64,000 nucleotides of DNA. Source: Pegoplata infirma (lineage: Eukaryota > Arthropoda > Insecta > Diptera > Anthomyiidae). A model generated the notes under the pieces. That model made no database searches. It was not told the origin of the DNA and saw only the letters and a program-made list of their open reading frames with translations. Every line of letters starts with the position of its first letter. The first letter of the stretch is position 1. The position numbers were made by a program, and so were the translations under genes. Location of the stretch: positions 175,043,021 through 175,107,020 of the forward strand of contig OY992537.1 of assembly GCA_963921195.1 (NCBI GenBank), given 5' to 3'. This document shows, piece after piece, positions 13,301 through 28,300 of this stretch.

Positions 13301-16300
13301 CGTAACTCGACCTTCAAACTGCATATATGTCCTTTTCATTTCCAATTTGCTATTGCGACATTAAGGGATTTCAAAATAGTTTGTAGTGTTGAAATCGTAG
13401 TGATAACGTTATGGTGGCGTATATGTTCTCTCTTTCAAGTAGAAGAGCTTTCTTCAACCCGTAACTCGGTATCAAAACTGCTTATACGATCCTTTTATAT
13501 ACAATTTGATATTAAGGGATTTGTAGAAAGTTTGTAATATTGAAATCGTAGTGATAACATTATGGTGGTGCATATGCCCTCTCCTCCAAATTGCGAAAGC
13601 TTAACGTAGCTGCGTAGTTTAATTTTCTTCAACATCAAAGAACGCAATAATATTGTTTTTTCGACATTTTGAATACGAAAATTTCCAGTTCATCTTGTTT
13701 TGGAATCAAATGTCCACGCTTATACTTGTTATGACGATGAACTGGAAAAAAATGAAAACATGATTTTAGAATTCTTTATATATATTAATGAAAACTTACC
13801 TTTTCCAACATTTTTCTATGTAAAAGTAATTTTTTAAGCAGAATATTTTGCAAGTAGGACAATAGTTGTTAAATTATTTATATGCACCGGTATTGCAGTT
13901 ATGTTTATGTATATATAAGTTAATCGATGGTAATAAAATATAATTTTATTCGTAAATTTTTTTTTTTTGTAATTCTGATTCAAATTTGCAAACATATATT
14001 GTATCATATATGATGTCATATATGGTACATAGTTTATATACGACCTCATATATGGGATTGATTTTTGCATATATGGTCACATATATGTTTCCTTATAAGT
14101 CATATATGATCATATAAAGATCAATACATAGCCATATATGAACATACACATTTATTTTTAGCCGGGACATATGTTTTTTTACGTTTCTAATGAATTGTTA
14201 TATTTTTATTTTAATTAAAACTGTTTTCAAAAAAAAAAATACAAAAAAATTGCATTTTTTATTGAAAAATCTAATTTTTCTGCTAAAATTATGAATCTCG
14301 GAACCAATTAAACGAAAATCAATACAAATGTATGGAAAATCGTGCTTCGGTTTGCGTCGTTTCGGTTTGCGTCGCGTTTCTCCGGTCCCAATTAACGACG
14401 CAAACCGGGGTATTGGTGTAATTGTTAATCATTGCAAATTGTAATTCTTCACTTCTTAAACTTACATAAAAGCAGTAGTAAATTCGTAGGAAATTTTAAT
14501 GTACAGTTAACCAAAAACACCACTATTGTCTTATTACGTGTTACGTACAAAAAAACCCCAAAAAATGGTTAGAAACAATTCAACATTAAACGGCATTTAT
14601 TTTTAATAAATAATTCTGTAAAAATTCTAATTCATTATTAGAATTTACTTGCCTTTTGTTTTTTTTATATCCCTCCACATCATAAGCAATAAACAACCAC
14701 ATTTCCATTTATGCTTGCAAACAAAAAAAAAAAAAAACAAAAAAATATGATTTTGTTTGATATGAGATCTCGCGAGATCTCATTGATAGCTCAATTCATA
14801 TCAATCTCGCGAGATCTCATTTTATCTCAATCTCGTTTCATCTATCAGCTCATTCTATTTTTCATTTTCAATTTCAACTCGTCTCGTTTTCTGTTCAAAG
14901 AAAACCGAACATCATTTGAATTATCACGATATTGAGCTTTGCTGTGTAATTCATTTTTCGAAAAAACACAAAACGAGCAAACAAGAAACACAATCATTTC
15001 AGAGCAAAGAAAAAAAGAAGCAAATACAAAAATATCAATTTCTGTTAATGATTAAAGAAAGAGATGAAATGAGCTGTTCATGGTGAGATAATACTTACTC
15101 TGGCACGTGCCCGGGGCCCGGACCTCGAGGGGGCCCCCAGAAGTAGAAAGTATAACATATTCGCTTACAAAAAAAAAAATTTTTATACAAATTTATGCAA
15201 TAACACTTAGTCGGTTGAGTTAACAATAAGGCTGAGTATAATTTTTAATTTTATTTTTTTGTTTTTTATTTATTTATTATACCCTACACCACACTGTGGT
15301 ACAGGCAGTGTTGCCATATATCAAGATTTCCCTTTTTTTGCAAGTTTTTTGAGGTGCTAAAAAGATTTCAAGATTTTTTCTAAAAAAATAAGTTTTTTGG
15401 AAAATAATAAAGTTTTTTCAAGTTTTTCTTAATTAGTTAAAAAATACAAAAAGCATCATTTCTTTTTTGTAAATACCCGAAATATTGGTCGTAGACCAAG
15501 CTTTTAGTATATCGACCGATTCAGAATCACTATCTGATTTGACTTAGCGTGTCCGTCCTTCAGTCCATGTAAACGGTTACAATTAAATACGTCTTTATTC
15601 TATGAAAATATGAGATATTCGATTACAATTTTGTTGTTAGCTTGGTAACCTTAGGTTGTAAGTGGCTGCTGACGTTTTACGTCAACACACGTAGACTCTG
15701 AGGTCCATTGGTAACCTTATTAAATCCAATTAAAATCAGACCATTCTTTGACTTGGTCGCCATATGAAAATTCCACACGATATTCACTTAAATCTGTAAG
15801 TTGCCAACATAGAATAATTTTTCTCTTAAATTGTTGCACTAATAAAAGATTTTACCACACATAGATCCAATCCGTCATATATTGTCGAGCATGCACCGGT
15901 GTTTGATATTTGCTTACTGTGTACAATTTTCTGAGCCTTCATAAGTTATGACTCTTTCAAGGCTGAAAGATTCATGTTTGACTCTTAATTCTGGATATGT
16001 AAAAAATTCAAAATATGTTTTTTTGAACATTCATAAAAGAGTCAGGAAAGAATACGAACATATATTTTTCAGAATCTTTTATGAGTCATATAAGGCCCCT
16101 GTAGGTTAGTTGGTAGCATGCTAGCCTATGAAACAGGGGGTCGTGGGTTCGATCCCCACTAAACCCTTGGTCGATTTCGATGCAACGAGACGACGGTCAT
16201 TGTAAGCAGTTCTCGGTTAGGTTTAATTAATTATTAAAAATGATTTGTAATTAAATTGTGAAACCTAAATAAAAACTGATCGTTGGATTAAAATTATTAT

Positions 16301-19300
16301 TATAATATTATAAGAGCGCTTAGAAAAAGGGATTATGTTTTCTGAACGTATAAGAACTGTTTTATGAGTCTTTTCGAGTTCCAAATAAACGCTTGGTTGT
16401 TTTTTTTATTATTTTTTTTAACACTTGATATAAAAAATTAATTGAAAATACATAATGTATTAATTTTTAATTTTTTCAATACTTTTGTAAAAAAAAGATT
16501 TTTTCACAAAAAAAAGATTTTTTTTCAGAAATAAAAAGTTTTTTCAAAAAAATATATGGCAACACTGGGTACAGGGTATAATGAGTTTATGCTGATGTTT
16601 GTAACTACCCGAAATATTGGTCTTAGACCCACTTTCAAGTATACTTAGACTTAGAATCATTTTTTGTGTCGATTTAGCGATCTCCGTCCGTCCGTCTGCC
16701 CATCCGTCTGTCCATGTAAACGGTGTAAACACGATACAGGTCGCAATTTTTAATCTATTGACTTGAAATTTGAAACTTAAGCCTCTTTTGGCCCAAGGAC
16801 GAAGCCTATTGAAATTGAAAAAAATCGGTCCATATTTAGACCTAGCCCCCATACAAAGTTGTGGCTCAAATGACTTTAGTTGTGGCTCAAATGACTAATA
16901 GCCGCATTTTAATAGGTATATTTTCGAAATTTGGCAGGTAATCATGTTTCATACACACAAATCTCCATTCCGAATTTTAAAGAAATCGGACCAGTTCTTC
17001 TTGTAGCCCCCATACAAACCACCTTTTTCACATAAATCTCTCAAATTTCATGAAAATAGAAAATATTTAATTAAAATTCTGTTTGTGTATGTTAAACGCG
17101 TACTTTAATAACCTTATTAAATCTGATTATCATCGGACCATTTTTGGACCTAGGTCCCATGTGAAAATTTCACCCGATATTCAGTTGAAGCGGTTTATTG
17201 TCAACAAAAAGAAGCCTATTCCACTCAAATTTGATTTGTGAGTACTTTTTACACTTATTAAAGATTTGCCAAAATATAGATATAATCAGTCCATGTTTGA
17301 ACTTGGGACCCATTTTCCGGGAAACTCTGGTGTAGGGTATTATATGGTCGGTCTTGACCGACTATAATTTTCTTACTTGTTTTTTTTTTGTGTAGGTTCC
17401 GTTTCTTAAAACAGTTAATAACATGAATTGAATTTGTACCAATTAACTATAATAAATATAAATTTAAAAACTTTTTCTTGTCATTCGATTTTAATTTTTT
17501 TTTTCCAGTGGGGCCCCCAAATACTTGTGTGCCCAGGGCCCCCGGCATACCTTAACCCGGCCCTGGAAGTCTCCCTGGTGTCACCCTCCGATCTTCATGA
17601 AATTTGGATAAGTTGTTAAGAACGGAAATTAATTCGACACGTAGTTTTTTTTAGCGGCCCAAAATCATTTTTTGGGGGGTCGATTTGTATGGGGGAAATT
17701 GACCTTTTTCAGTTTTTTACGATTTACACCTATTTAAACAAAATTAATATAGACATGTGTGGTATCAATTTATAGGTATAAAAAATACCTATTTCGTGGT
17801 ACTAACAACGGGCCAAAGAAGTTAATATTTTTTGACTTATTAACAAAAATGTCCTAAAATTTTGGTATTTTACTCAATATGACGAAAAGTTGTGCATGTT
17901 TGGTTTCTTTGCATAATATAGGAGATAAACGAAAAAAAACTGAAAAATGGCCTTGTCTTTCCCCCTCCTTTTTATTCCCTAAATATGAATTTGGGCCGCT
18001 AAAAAGAAATACGTGTCCCTTTATTTTTTCTTATCTACAAAATAAAACCAATTCCATAAAGATCCGCGGGTGACACTAGGGAGACTTCCCTTTACAATAC
18101 CGTGCGGGTTTATTCGATCCCAAGATATAGCAATTTGTTTGTTAACATAACCTCATTTTAGTGCTTTATTTCGGTTGAATTTTTTTTTTCAAAAACTTAC
18201 AGTTTGGCAGCGCAGTACTGCGCTACACCGCGATACAGCGGAGCAAGCCGAGGACGCATCAATGAAGTCGTTTGCCATAAAAAATGGGAATGTTTGCTCT
18301 TTCAAATAAAGCCATAACATTCCAAGAAAGTTAATTGTTGTTGATTTTATTGCATTTTTAAAAAGATACTTGTTATTGGACCACCCCTTACATATATTTA
18401 TGATCCTCGATCGATTTTAAGTCGATCTAGCGATGTCCGTCTGTCCCTCCGTCCGTCTGTCTGTCGGTCTGTCCGTCTGTAGAAAACACGCTAAATTTTG
18501 AAAGACTTTTCGAAGGCTGCTGAAGTTTGGCATATATGTTGGTCATTTATCTGGTCAGGTTGGTATTGCAATTCAGCCAAATCGGTCCAGTGGTTCAAAA
18601 GTTATGGGCAAAAGAGTAAATTTCGTCAAGGGCTTTTCGCAAATTTACGAGATAAAAAAAACGCTAACTTTCGACAGACAATACTGACATTGCTGAAGCT
18701 TGGGCATATATCTTTGTCGTTCCCCAGGTCTGTTTAATACACTCAAAAAAATTTATACTCAAAAAAAATTTTATACTACAAAAAAAAAAAAAAAATGGTA
18801 ATTTTTTTTTCAAATATTACTGAAAAAAAAGTTTTTTACACAAAATAAAATATTTCTTATCAAAATTGTTACTTTTTTTACTATCACTTAAAAAGGGCAT
18901 TGTAGAGGGTATTCATAAATTCGGCCAAGTCGAATTTAACTTTTCTACACCGAAAAAATCCATGCAACATTTTACGAAAAAAAGGCTAGTACTTTTGTTT
19001 TTCGTAAAATACACGAAAGTTGACTAAATAGTACGAAGAACTTTAGTACTGAATTTCGTATTTTTACGAAAGTAACGAAAATGATTAGTAAATATTTTGT
19101 TCGTAATATTTACGAATGTTGACTACATATTACGAAAAAAATGTTGTAAAAACTTTTGTAATTTTACGAAAGTAACGAAAAGAAGAATGTAAATTATTAT
19201 ATTACAAAAAAGTGTACAGACTTTCGTATTATTACGAAAATAATTCGTAAAAACTTCTTTCGTAAAATATACGAAAGTGGACTTTATATAACGAAAAAAA

Positions 19301-22300
19301 TAATCAAGAATTTTGTAATTTTACGAAACTAATGAAAAAAGAAATCTTTAAATTTATGCTTAAAGGGTGTTTTTATGCCCTCCAACTACAGTATTGGGGT
19401 ATACTCACTTGGTCATTCCGTGTCTAACGCTTCGAAATATCGGTCGGGGACCCCATAAAGTATATACAGTGACTCACAGTGAAAATGGTCCACTAGATAT
19501 TACATAGAAATTCGTTAAAGACAAAGTAAACAATTTCAACCCATACTATTATCAATCGAGTGTTGTTTTGAAAACTGATGTTAAGGTAATTTATCAAGCT
19601 TTAATTTAAGCTTAAAAGCGTCCAGATTGAGTAAATAATAAATGATCTACGAGGGTCGAACTGGAAAATGACATTATTTATAGACATTTTTTAATTTTTT
19701 TTTTAAATATTACTACCCGGCTAAAAATGTTGTATATTATCATATATGATATCATATATGAGGCCATATACAGTATCATATATAGTATCAAATATGGTCT
19801 CATATATGAACATATTCCAAAATTGGCGCTTATATAAGACACGATCATATATGATCCAATATATGTGATCATATATTGTATCATATATTGTACTATATAT
19901 TGTATCATATATTGTACTATATATTGTATCATATATTGGATCATATATTGCATCATATATGATCTTGTTTTCAATTTGTTTTACATTCTTTTTTTTTTAT
20001 TTTTTAATTGTTTTTTCATCTTAAACTATATGTAATAGATTATTATGTATATATTCACCAGAATTGCAAACGGTGTACATAAGTATAATTAAAAATATTT
20101 TTTTTTTTATTCATAATGGTGTTTTTCATATATTTCAATGAAAACCTTTAGTTTGATGGTTTTGATTTTTTACTTACTCCGTTTGCATTTTTGATGACCA
20201 TATAAAAATATATAATTTAACTTCTAGATATTAGAACACATTTTGATAGTAAAAAAAAATTAACATAAAGGATTTAAAATATCAAGAAGCGAGCAAAGGG
20301 CTCATTAAAGGAAGGATGATTTCCTTGTTGTTTTCTTGTTTTATTGTTAATTTAGATTTTCTTCAGACTTAGCGTTTTTGTTATGATATAAACCTCATTT
20401 TAGCATATTTAAAGTCAAAATCTACAAAAAAAAGATTTAAAATATTAATATATAAGGTATTTCTAGACATTTTATTGTATTAAAGGGCATGTCACAGGCT
20501 TAATTCCGCTCGGAATTGTAATGAGTGGTTTACTCGTAAAACGCAAAACGAATATTTTTTTTCGGAATGAAATCACTTTCAAAAATCAATGTGGGATTGA
20601 ATTGCATAGGAGTCGATTTATTCCGAAAAAATATTTTGTTTTACGTTTTTAGAGGAAAAATTTCAAACCACTTCGGAACGGAATTGACTCTGTGGCAGGC
20701 CCTTAAGTATTACCAACAATAGCATTTGGTGCTGATGGGTTTTAATGATAACACTGATATCATTTAAAGAAACAACCATGTGCCTTTAAATATTGTCTTC
20801 TTAGATACATGTTAACGGAGTGTATTTTGTTAAGACCATGGGATGCTTAAGACCATCGAATACTTTTTACGGAATTCCAACTGAAAAAATATTAAAAATA
20901 AATCCACATTCCTTTTTTATTCCAGCAAAAAATAACTTGCTAGTACTAAAAGCATTTTTTACTCATAATAAGCAAGTGAGTACTTAAAACTTTTATTAAA
21001 AGCAATATATTTAGTAGTATGTATATTATCTTACTGGGTTATGTTAGGATATTTGAAGGAGAGGGATAAATAAACTATTAATACTTACATCATGCCGACA
21101 ATATTTTCCATGTAGGTAAGGTGACAGTCTTCTTGTGATTGTTAGTAAAAACGTTGTCCTTCCCAAATCGTTACTTAACATCAAAACTGATTATACGTTC
21201 TTTTCATTTCCGACAGTAAGGGATGTCAAAAGTTTGTAGTGTTGAAATAGTGATAACGTTATGGTGATGCATATGCTTTTTTCGCCAAGTTGAGCGAGCT
21301 GAACGTTGCTGCGCATGGTTGAATTTTCTGTAACTCGCAACTCGACCTTCAAACTGCATATATATTCTTTCCATTTCCAATTTGCTATTGCGACAGTAAG
21401 GGATTTCAAAATAGTTTGTAGTGTTGAAATCGTAGTGATAACGTTATGGTGGCGCATAAGTTCTCTCCTCCAAGTAGAAGAGCTTAACGTAGCTGCGTAT
21501 AGTTGAATTTCTTCAACTCGTAACTCGGTATCAAAACTGCTTATACGATCTTTTTATTTGCAATTTGATATGGCGACATTAAGGGATTTGTAAAAAGTTT
21601 GTAATATTGGAATCGTAGTGATAACATTATGGTGGTGCATATGCCCTCTCCTCCAAGTTGCGAAAGCTTAACGTAGCTGCGTAGTTTAATTTTCTTCAAC
21701 ATCAAAGTACTCAATAGTATTGTTTTTTCGACATTTTGAATACGAAAATATTCAGTTCATCTTGTTTGGGAATAAAATGTCCACGCTTATACTTGTTATG
21801 ACGATGAACTGGAAAAAAATTAAAACATGATTTTAAAATTCTTTATATATATTAATGAAAACTTACCTTTTCCAACATTTTTCTATGTAAAAGTAATTTT
21901 TTTAAACCGAATATTTTGCAAGTAGGACAATATTTGTTAAATTATTTATATGCACCGGTATTGCAGTTATGTTTACGTATATATAAGTTAATCGATGGTA
22001 ATAAAATATAATTTTATTCTTAAAAAACTTTTTTTTTTGTAATTCTGGTTCAAATTTGAATACATGTTAACTAAGATTTAACATTTTATGATAACATATA
22101 TGGTTCCATATATGATATCATATATGGTACATACGACCTCATATATGCCCGAGTAGAAAAGATTTGATATAACCATATATGCTAGTATATAATTATTTAT
22201 ATTTATATATGGTTATGCATGAACTTTGATATGGACATATAAGTTTATATATAGCATTGTATTTTTCCTTATTTTTTAATATGATAACATACATATTTAT

Positions 22301-25300
22301 ATCTACCCGGCTAAAAATGTTGTATATCATCATATATGATATCATATATGAGACCATATACAGTATCATATATAGTATCAAATATGGTCTCATATATGAA
22401 CATATTCCAAAATTGGCGCTTATATAAGACACGATCATATATGATGCAATATATGTGATCATATATTAGATCATATATTGAATCATATATTGGATCATAT
22501 ATTGAATCATATGTTGAATAATATATGATGTTTTTAATTTGTTTTACATTCTTTTTTATATTTTTTATTTATTTTTTCATCTTAAACTATATGTAATAGG
22601 TTATTATGTATATATTCACCAGAATTGCAAACGATGTACGCAAGTATAATTAAAAATAAAAAATATTGTTTTATTCATTACTGGTGTTTTTGATATATTT
22701 GAATGAACACCTTTAGTTTGATGATTTTGATTTTTTAGTTACTATCGTTTGCATTTTTGGTGACCATATAAAAATATATAATTAAACTTATATATACGAG
22801 AATACATTTTGATATTCAAAAAAATAAATTGAACATAAAAGATCTAATATATCAAGTTTTTCAATTGATATCAATTACGAAAGATGCGAACAAAGGGCTT
22901 GTTACAGGTACGATGATTTCCTTTGTGTTTTCTTGTTTTAGTGTTAATTTCGATTATCTTCGGACTTAGCGTTTTTGATAAAAAAGTCAAAATCTAAAAA
23001 AATTGATAGAAAATAATATTAGTATGCATACAAGATATTTCTAGAATTTTTATTGTATTGAATTATTACCAACAACAGCATTTGGTGCTAATGGGCTAAT
23101 GATAACACGAATATCCTTTAAAGATTGGCTTGATACTGCTAGACACATACATACATGTTAATGGAGTGTATTTTGTAAGGACCATGGGTTGCTTAAGACC
23201 ACGAATGCTTTTTACGGAAAGGTATATTGTCTTTCAGAACTCCATCTGATAAAATATTAAAATTACTCCATATTCCTTTTTTTATTCCAGAAAAAAAGAA
23301 CTTGCTACTACTAAATGCATGTTTTTTACTCAAAATTTTTAGTAGGTACATAATTACTTAAGACTTCGATTAAAAGCAATATATTAGTAGTACGTATTTT
23401 ATCTTTTTGGGTAATGTGTGTAACGATGTTTGAAGGATAGGGATAAGAAAAATATTTTTACTTACATCATGGCGACAATGTGCCAGGTTGTCACTTTCGC
23501 TAATTGACAGCTTTCGTGTGATTGTAAGTAAAAACGTTGTCTTTTCGAAATCGTTACTCAACCTTAAAACTGATGATACGTTTTTTTCATTTCAATTTTC
23601 TATGGCGACAGTAAGCGATTTTAAAATATTTTGAAGTGTTGGAACCGTAGTGATAACGTTATGGTGGTGCATATGCCCTCTCCTCCATCTTGAGCGAGCT
23701 TAACGTAGTTCCTCATGGTTGAATTTTCTTTAAATAGTAACTCGGCCTCCAAACTTATACGTTCTTTCCATTTCCAATTTGCTATTGCGACAGTATGGGA
23801 TTTCAAAATAATTTATAGTGTTGGAATCGTATTGATAACATTTCTGGTGGTGCATATGTCCTCTTCTCCAAGTTGAGTGAGCTTAACTTAACTCGGCCTT
23901 AAAACTGCTTATACGATCTTTCCATTTCCAATTTGCTATGGCGACATTAATGGTTTTTAAAATAGTTTGCAGTATTGCAATCGTAGTGACAACATTATGG
24001 TGGTGCATATGACCTCTCCACCAAGTTGCACGAGATTAACGAAGCAGCGTAGTTTAATTTTCTTCAACATCAAATTACTAAATAATATTGTATTTGCGAC
24101 GTATTTACATTTACTCATTTTGAATATGATCTTGTTTTGGAATAAAATGTCCACGCTTAAACTTGTTATGACGATGAACTGGAAAAAATTAAAACATGAT
24201 TTTAAAATTCAAATACATATTAATGAAAGCTTACCTTTTCCAACATTTTTTTTCATGTAAATTTACATCATGGCGACAATGTGCCAGGTTGTCGATTTCG
24301 CTTATTGACAGATTTCTTGTAATTGCAAGTAAAAACGTTGTCCTTCCCAAATCGTTACTCAACATTAAAACTGATCAAACCTTCTTTTCATTTCGATTTG
24401 CTATGGCGAAAGTAAGCGTTTTCAAAATAGTTTGTAGTGTTGGAACCGTAGTGATAGCGTTAGGGTGGTGTATATGCGCTCTCCTCCAAGTTGAGCGAGC
24501 TTAACGTAGCTCCGCATGGTTAAATTTTCTTCAACTAGTAACTCGGCCTCCAAACTTCTTATACCTTCTTTCCATTTCCAATTTTCTATTGCGACAGTAA
24601 GGGACTTCAAAGTAATTTATAGTGTAGTAATAACAGTTCTGGTGGTGCAAATGTCCTCTTCTCCAAGTTGAGCAAGCTTAACGTAACTCGGCCTCAAAAC
24701 TGCCTATACGATCTTTTCATTTCCAATTTGCTATAGCAACATTAAGGGATTTCAAAATAGTTTGCAGTATTGCAATCGTAGTGAAAACATATTGGTGGTG
24801 CATATGCCCTCTCCACCTAGTTGTACGAGATTAACGAAGTTGCGTAGTATAATTTTATTCAATATCAAAGTACTCAATAATATTGTATTTGCGACACACA
24901 TTTACTTAATTTAAATAGGATCTTGTTTTGGATAAAAAAAGTCCACGCTTTTACTTGGTATGACGATGAACTGGAAAAAAATAATACATATGATTTTAAA
25001 ATTCTAAATACATATTAATGAAAACTTACCTTTTCTAAAATTTTTTTATGCAGAATATTTTGCAATATTTGTTAAATTATTGATATATATTAAGGTATGT
25101 CAATCGATGGTAAAGTAATAATATAATTTTAACCTAAAAAACTTTTATTTTGTAATTCTGGTTTAAATTTAACATTTTATGATAGCATATATGGTTCCAT
25201 ATATGATATCATATATGGCACATATTTTAAATACGACCACATATATGGGATCGTTTCTTGCATATATGATCACATATATGTTTCCATATAAGTCATATAT

Positions 25301-28300
25301 GATCATATAAAGATCTTTATATAAGCATATATGAACATATACATTTATTTTTAGCCGGGTACGTAAATTTTTTCCAACTTCACACTTAAAAAATTGTCCA
25401 ATAGATTTTACTCACCCGGCTAAAAATGTTGTATATTATCATATATGATATCGTATATGAGACCATATACAGTATCATATATAGAATCAAATATGGTCTC
25501 ATATATGAACATATTCCAAAATTGGCGCTTATATAAGACACGGTCATATATGATCCAATATATGTGATCATATATTAGATCATATATTGAATCATATATT
25601 TGATCATATATTGAATCATATATTGGATCATATATGATGTTGTTTTCAATTTGTTGTACATTCTTTTGCATATTTTTTATTTATTTTTTTTTTCATCTTA
25701 AACTATATGTAATAGATTATTATGTATATATTCACCAGAATTGCAAACGGTGTATATAAATAAGTATAATTAAAAATATTTTTTTTGTTAATTTTGGTGT
25801 TTTCGTATATTTTAATGAAACACTTTAGTTTGATGATTTTCATATTTTAGTTACTATCGTTTGCATTTTTGGTGACCACATGAAAATAAATAATTTAACT
25901 TATAGATATGAGAATACATTTTGATAGCCAAAAAAATAAACAACATAAAAGCTCTAATATATCAAGTTTTTTGATTATCTTCAGACTTAGCGTTTTTGTT
26001 GTGGTATAAGCCTCTTTTTACAATATTTATAGTCAAAATCTAAAAAAGGATATAAAATAATATTAATATTAAAGATATTTCTAGAATTTTTATTGTATTA
26101 AAGTATTACCAACAATAGCATTTGGTGCTAATAGGTTAATGATAACACGGATGTCATTTAACGGTTGCTTCGTTGTACCTTTAAAGATTGGCTAGATACT
26201 GCTAGTTTCATACATACATGTTGGAGTGTATTTTGTTAAGACCATGGGATGCTTAAGCCCATTGGCTGTTTAAGACTACCCAAGTAGAAATTCATGACGG
26301 TTATAAAAAAAAAGCGTTTTTAAAGCACTCCAAAGTAGAAACTCATGACGGTAATAAAAAAATAGCATTTTTAAAGCACTTCAAAGTATAAATTCATGAC
26401 GGTAAAAAAAAAGTCATGACTTATCAAAAATAAAGCATTTTTAAAGCATTATTTCATAACGCTTTATGAACGTTTTGAAAAAGCTTTGTGAGATTACTTT
26501 TTCGCCAAATTTATGTTGGTTTGGGAATACAATTTTTTTACAACATTTTTTTACACTACTTTTTAAATATGGTTTACGACGACGAAAAATGCCGTCGAAA
26601 TTATTAACTTTTATAAAATAATATTCACATACATTTTTCTTTATTTTTAATAATTTTAAGTTTTATTATCATTTATGTAAACCCTAGTAAAAATATTATG
26701 CTAATTTTACTGAATAGATCTAATTTGATCCGTAAAATGGTTGTATCAAATAATATCTAATTGTATTACTTTAGATCAAAAAATATAAAAATTGATACAA
26801 TTTGATCCTGAATTTTGTCAAATCTAATTAGATCAATTTGATCTTATAATATCAATTTTTATATAATTTGATGAGCAAAACCAAAATACGAATCTAATCA
26901 TATATGGAGCAATATCTAACCATATAAAGTGGATAAACCGTATCAAAGTGATAGATACAATTTTATATAAATTTATACGGAAGCATATTAACTCATATAA
27001 GATTGTATCAAATTATATATGATTAGACCAGAAAATTTTTACTCGGGAATGAGTTATAGCAATTGTTTCGTTACAAAATTTAGAAAGAATACACTTAACT
27101 TCTACCATATTAATGTTTATTTCAATTACATTTTTATCCAAATGTTTAACCTTATACAGCCCTATATCTTTTGATGAAATTGGGTAATCAAAAAAATCGT
27201 TCATTTCATTGAAAACATTGCCTTTCAAAAATATACTATCAGATTTGTGTTTAGCTCGTTTTGTACTAAAAATTTGATTTACTATCATAATTTTCCCATT
27301 ACTAAGTAGGCATACGATATCAGGATGAGAGGCAGCAATACGAAAACCTTGAATATTAATAAACGAAAACACCAATTTTGTTTCAGTAGATTCTATTATT
27401 TTACCTAGAGAATATTTTGTGTTCTTGTAGAGTGGGTATACCAATGGTGTTTTAATTTGAGAATTTGTATGGAAAATATGCAATTTTCTTTGAATTTGAG
27501 CAATAGGGTTGTTTGGAGCATAACCAATTGATTTTAAGAAACCTAGACTATTTTCAAAATCGAAAGCAGAAACGCGATGTGAATAAGGTTGTGAAAATTC
27601 ATTGTTTGGCAATTAGGACCATAAAAATGTGGCATTATTTCCCCAAATTTTTTAAAATTGCCTTCGCATAAACCACTTTTAAAGTAGCTAATTTGCTGGA
27701 CGACAAAATACGACAAGCTGTATAAAGAATTAAAAAATGCCTATACTGCTCAATTTCCATTACATTTTTTAAAATCATGATGACAAAAATAAACTTTAAT
27801 TTGGGTTTTAAATTGGTGGAAAATTACTTTAGGTTTTGTATCTGAAATGCTTGTAAATTGCTTTTTTTTCATATAAAGCACTTTAAAATTGCTTTACATA
27901 CCGTTTCAAAAGTGATACATTTTTGGTTTTTGCAATGCTTTAAAAGCGCTATAACGAAGCGTTCTAAAATCATTATTATAAATGTCTTTAAAAACGCTTC
28001 AAATAAACCGTCTAACGGTGTTATCATTAGGACTGTCTGAAAGTGCTCTGAGGATGGTTTTCAGTATGGTCTGAGAGCATTCCTACTACCATACAAAGCG
28101 CTTTAAAAGCGTTTTAACGGTTGTATTTTTCTACCTGGGTATGGAATGCTTTTTAAGGAAAAATATATTGTCTTTCAGAAATCTACCTGAAAAATATCAA
28201 AAATTATTACACATTTCTTTTTAATTCCAGCAAAAAAGAACTTGCTACTACTAAATGCATGCATCAAAATTCATAGCAAGCAAATAATTACTTAAGACTT

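Larger units (their letters stand above)
9985..15112. repeat. Long inverted repeat (arms about 640 bp)
   Basis: Left arm 9985-10571 continued at 11306-11353; right arm 14399-15112 read in inverted orientation. Both start GGGCACGTGCCAGAGTAAGT and include the same GAGATCTCGCGAGATCTC palindrome. The left arm holds a MITE (10572-11305) that is absent from the right arm, so the right arm is a natural empty site. Confidence 0.8.
15277..17382 (+). mobile_element. INE-1/DINE-1-like Helentron copy, interrupted
   Basis: Starts TTATACCCTACACCACACTG, contains GTCCGTCCGTCTG microsatellite and the phrase ACCCGAAATATTGGTC, and ends with a hairpin (GTCGGTC/GACCGAC) followed by ATAATTTTCTTACTTGTTTT. This order of parts matches what I remember of the Drosophila DINE-1 group. 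It is split at 15306-16567 by a hAT element. Confidence 0.55.
9956..17565. mobile_element. hAT-type composite element, 7.6 kb
   Basis: Flanked by the same 8-bp duplication GAAGTCTC (9948-9955 and 17566-17573). Left end CAGTAGCGCTTTAACCCTTA; right end reads CAGGGCCGGGTTAAGGTATG in inverted orientation, a hAT-type terminus. The left half is a foldback (arms 9985-11353 and 14399-15112). It carries secondary insertions at 10572-11305, 11704-14166 and 15277-17382. No transposase frame remains, so it is non-autonomous or decayed. Confidence 0.65.
9944..18092. mobile_element. Short TIR element split by a hAT
   Basis: A 25-bp inverted end starting AAGGGAAGTCTCCC and including GTGTCACCC occurs at 9944 (continued at 17574) and, inverted, at about 18066-18092. 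Without the 7.6-kb insertion after base 9955 the element would be about 0.53 kb. The interior (17574-18065) has no long open frame. Confidence 0.65.
26279..28139 (-). mobile_element. CCCAAGTAGAAA element with a coding remnant
   Basis: 1,861 bp between inverted CCCARGTAGAAA ends with TA on both sides. The place of insertion is a sequence that sister units carry uninterrupted (GACCATCGAATGCTTTTTAC at 20851 and GACCACGAATGC at 23198), so the boundaries are firm. The left end has three tandem copies of an AAGTAGAAATTCATGACGGT block (about 48 bp apart), a likely subterminal binding array. It carries a 600-nt frame on the minus strand. Confidence 0.8.
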
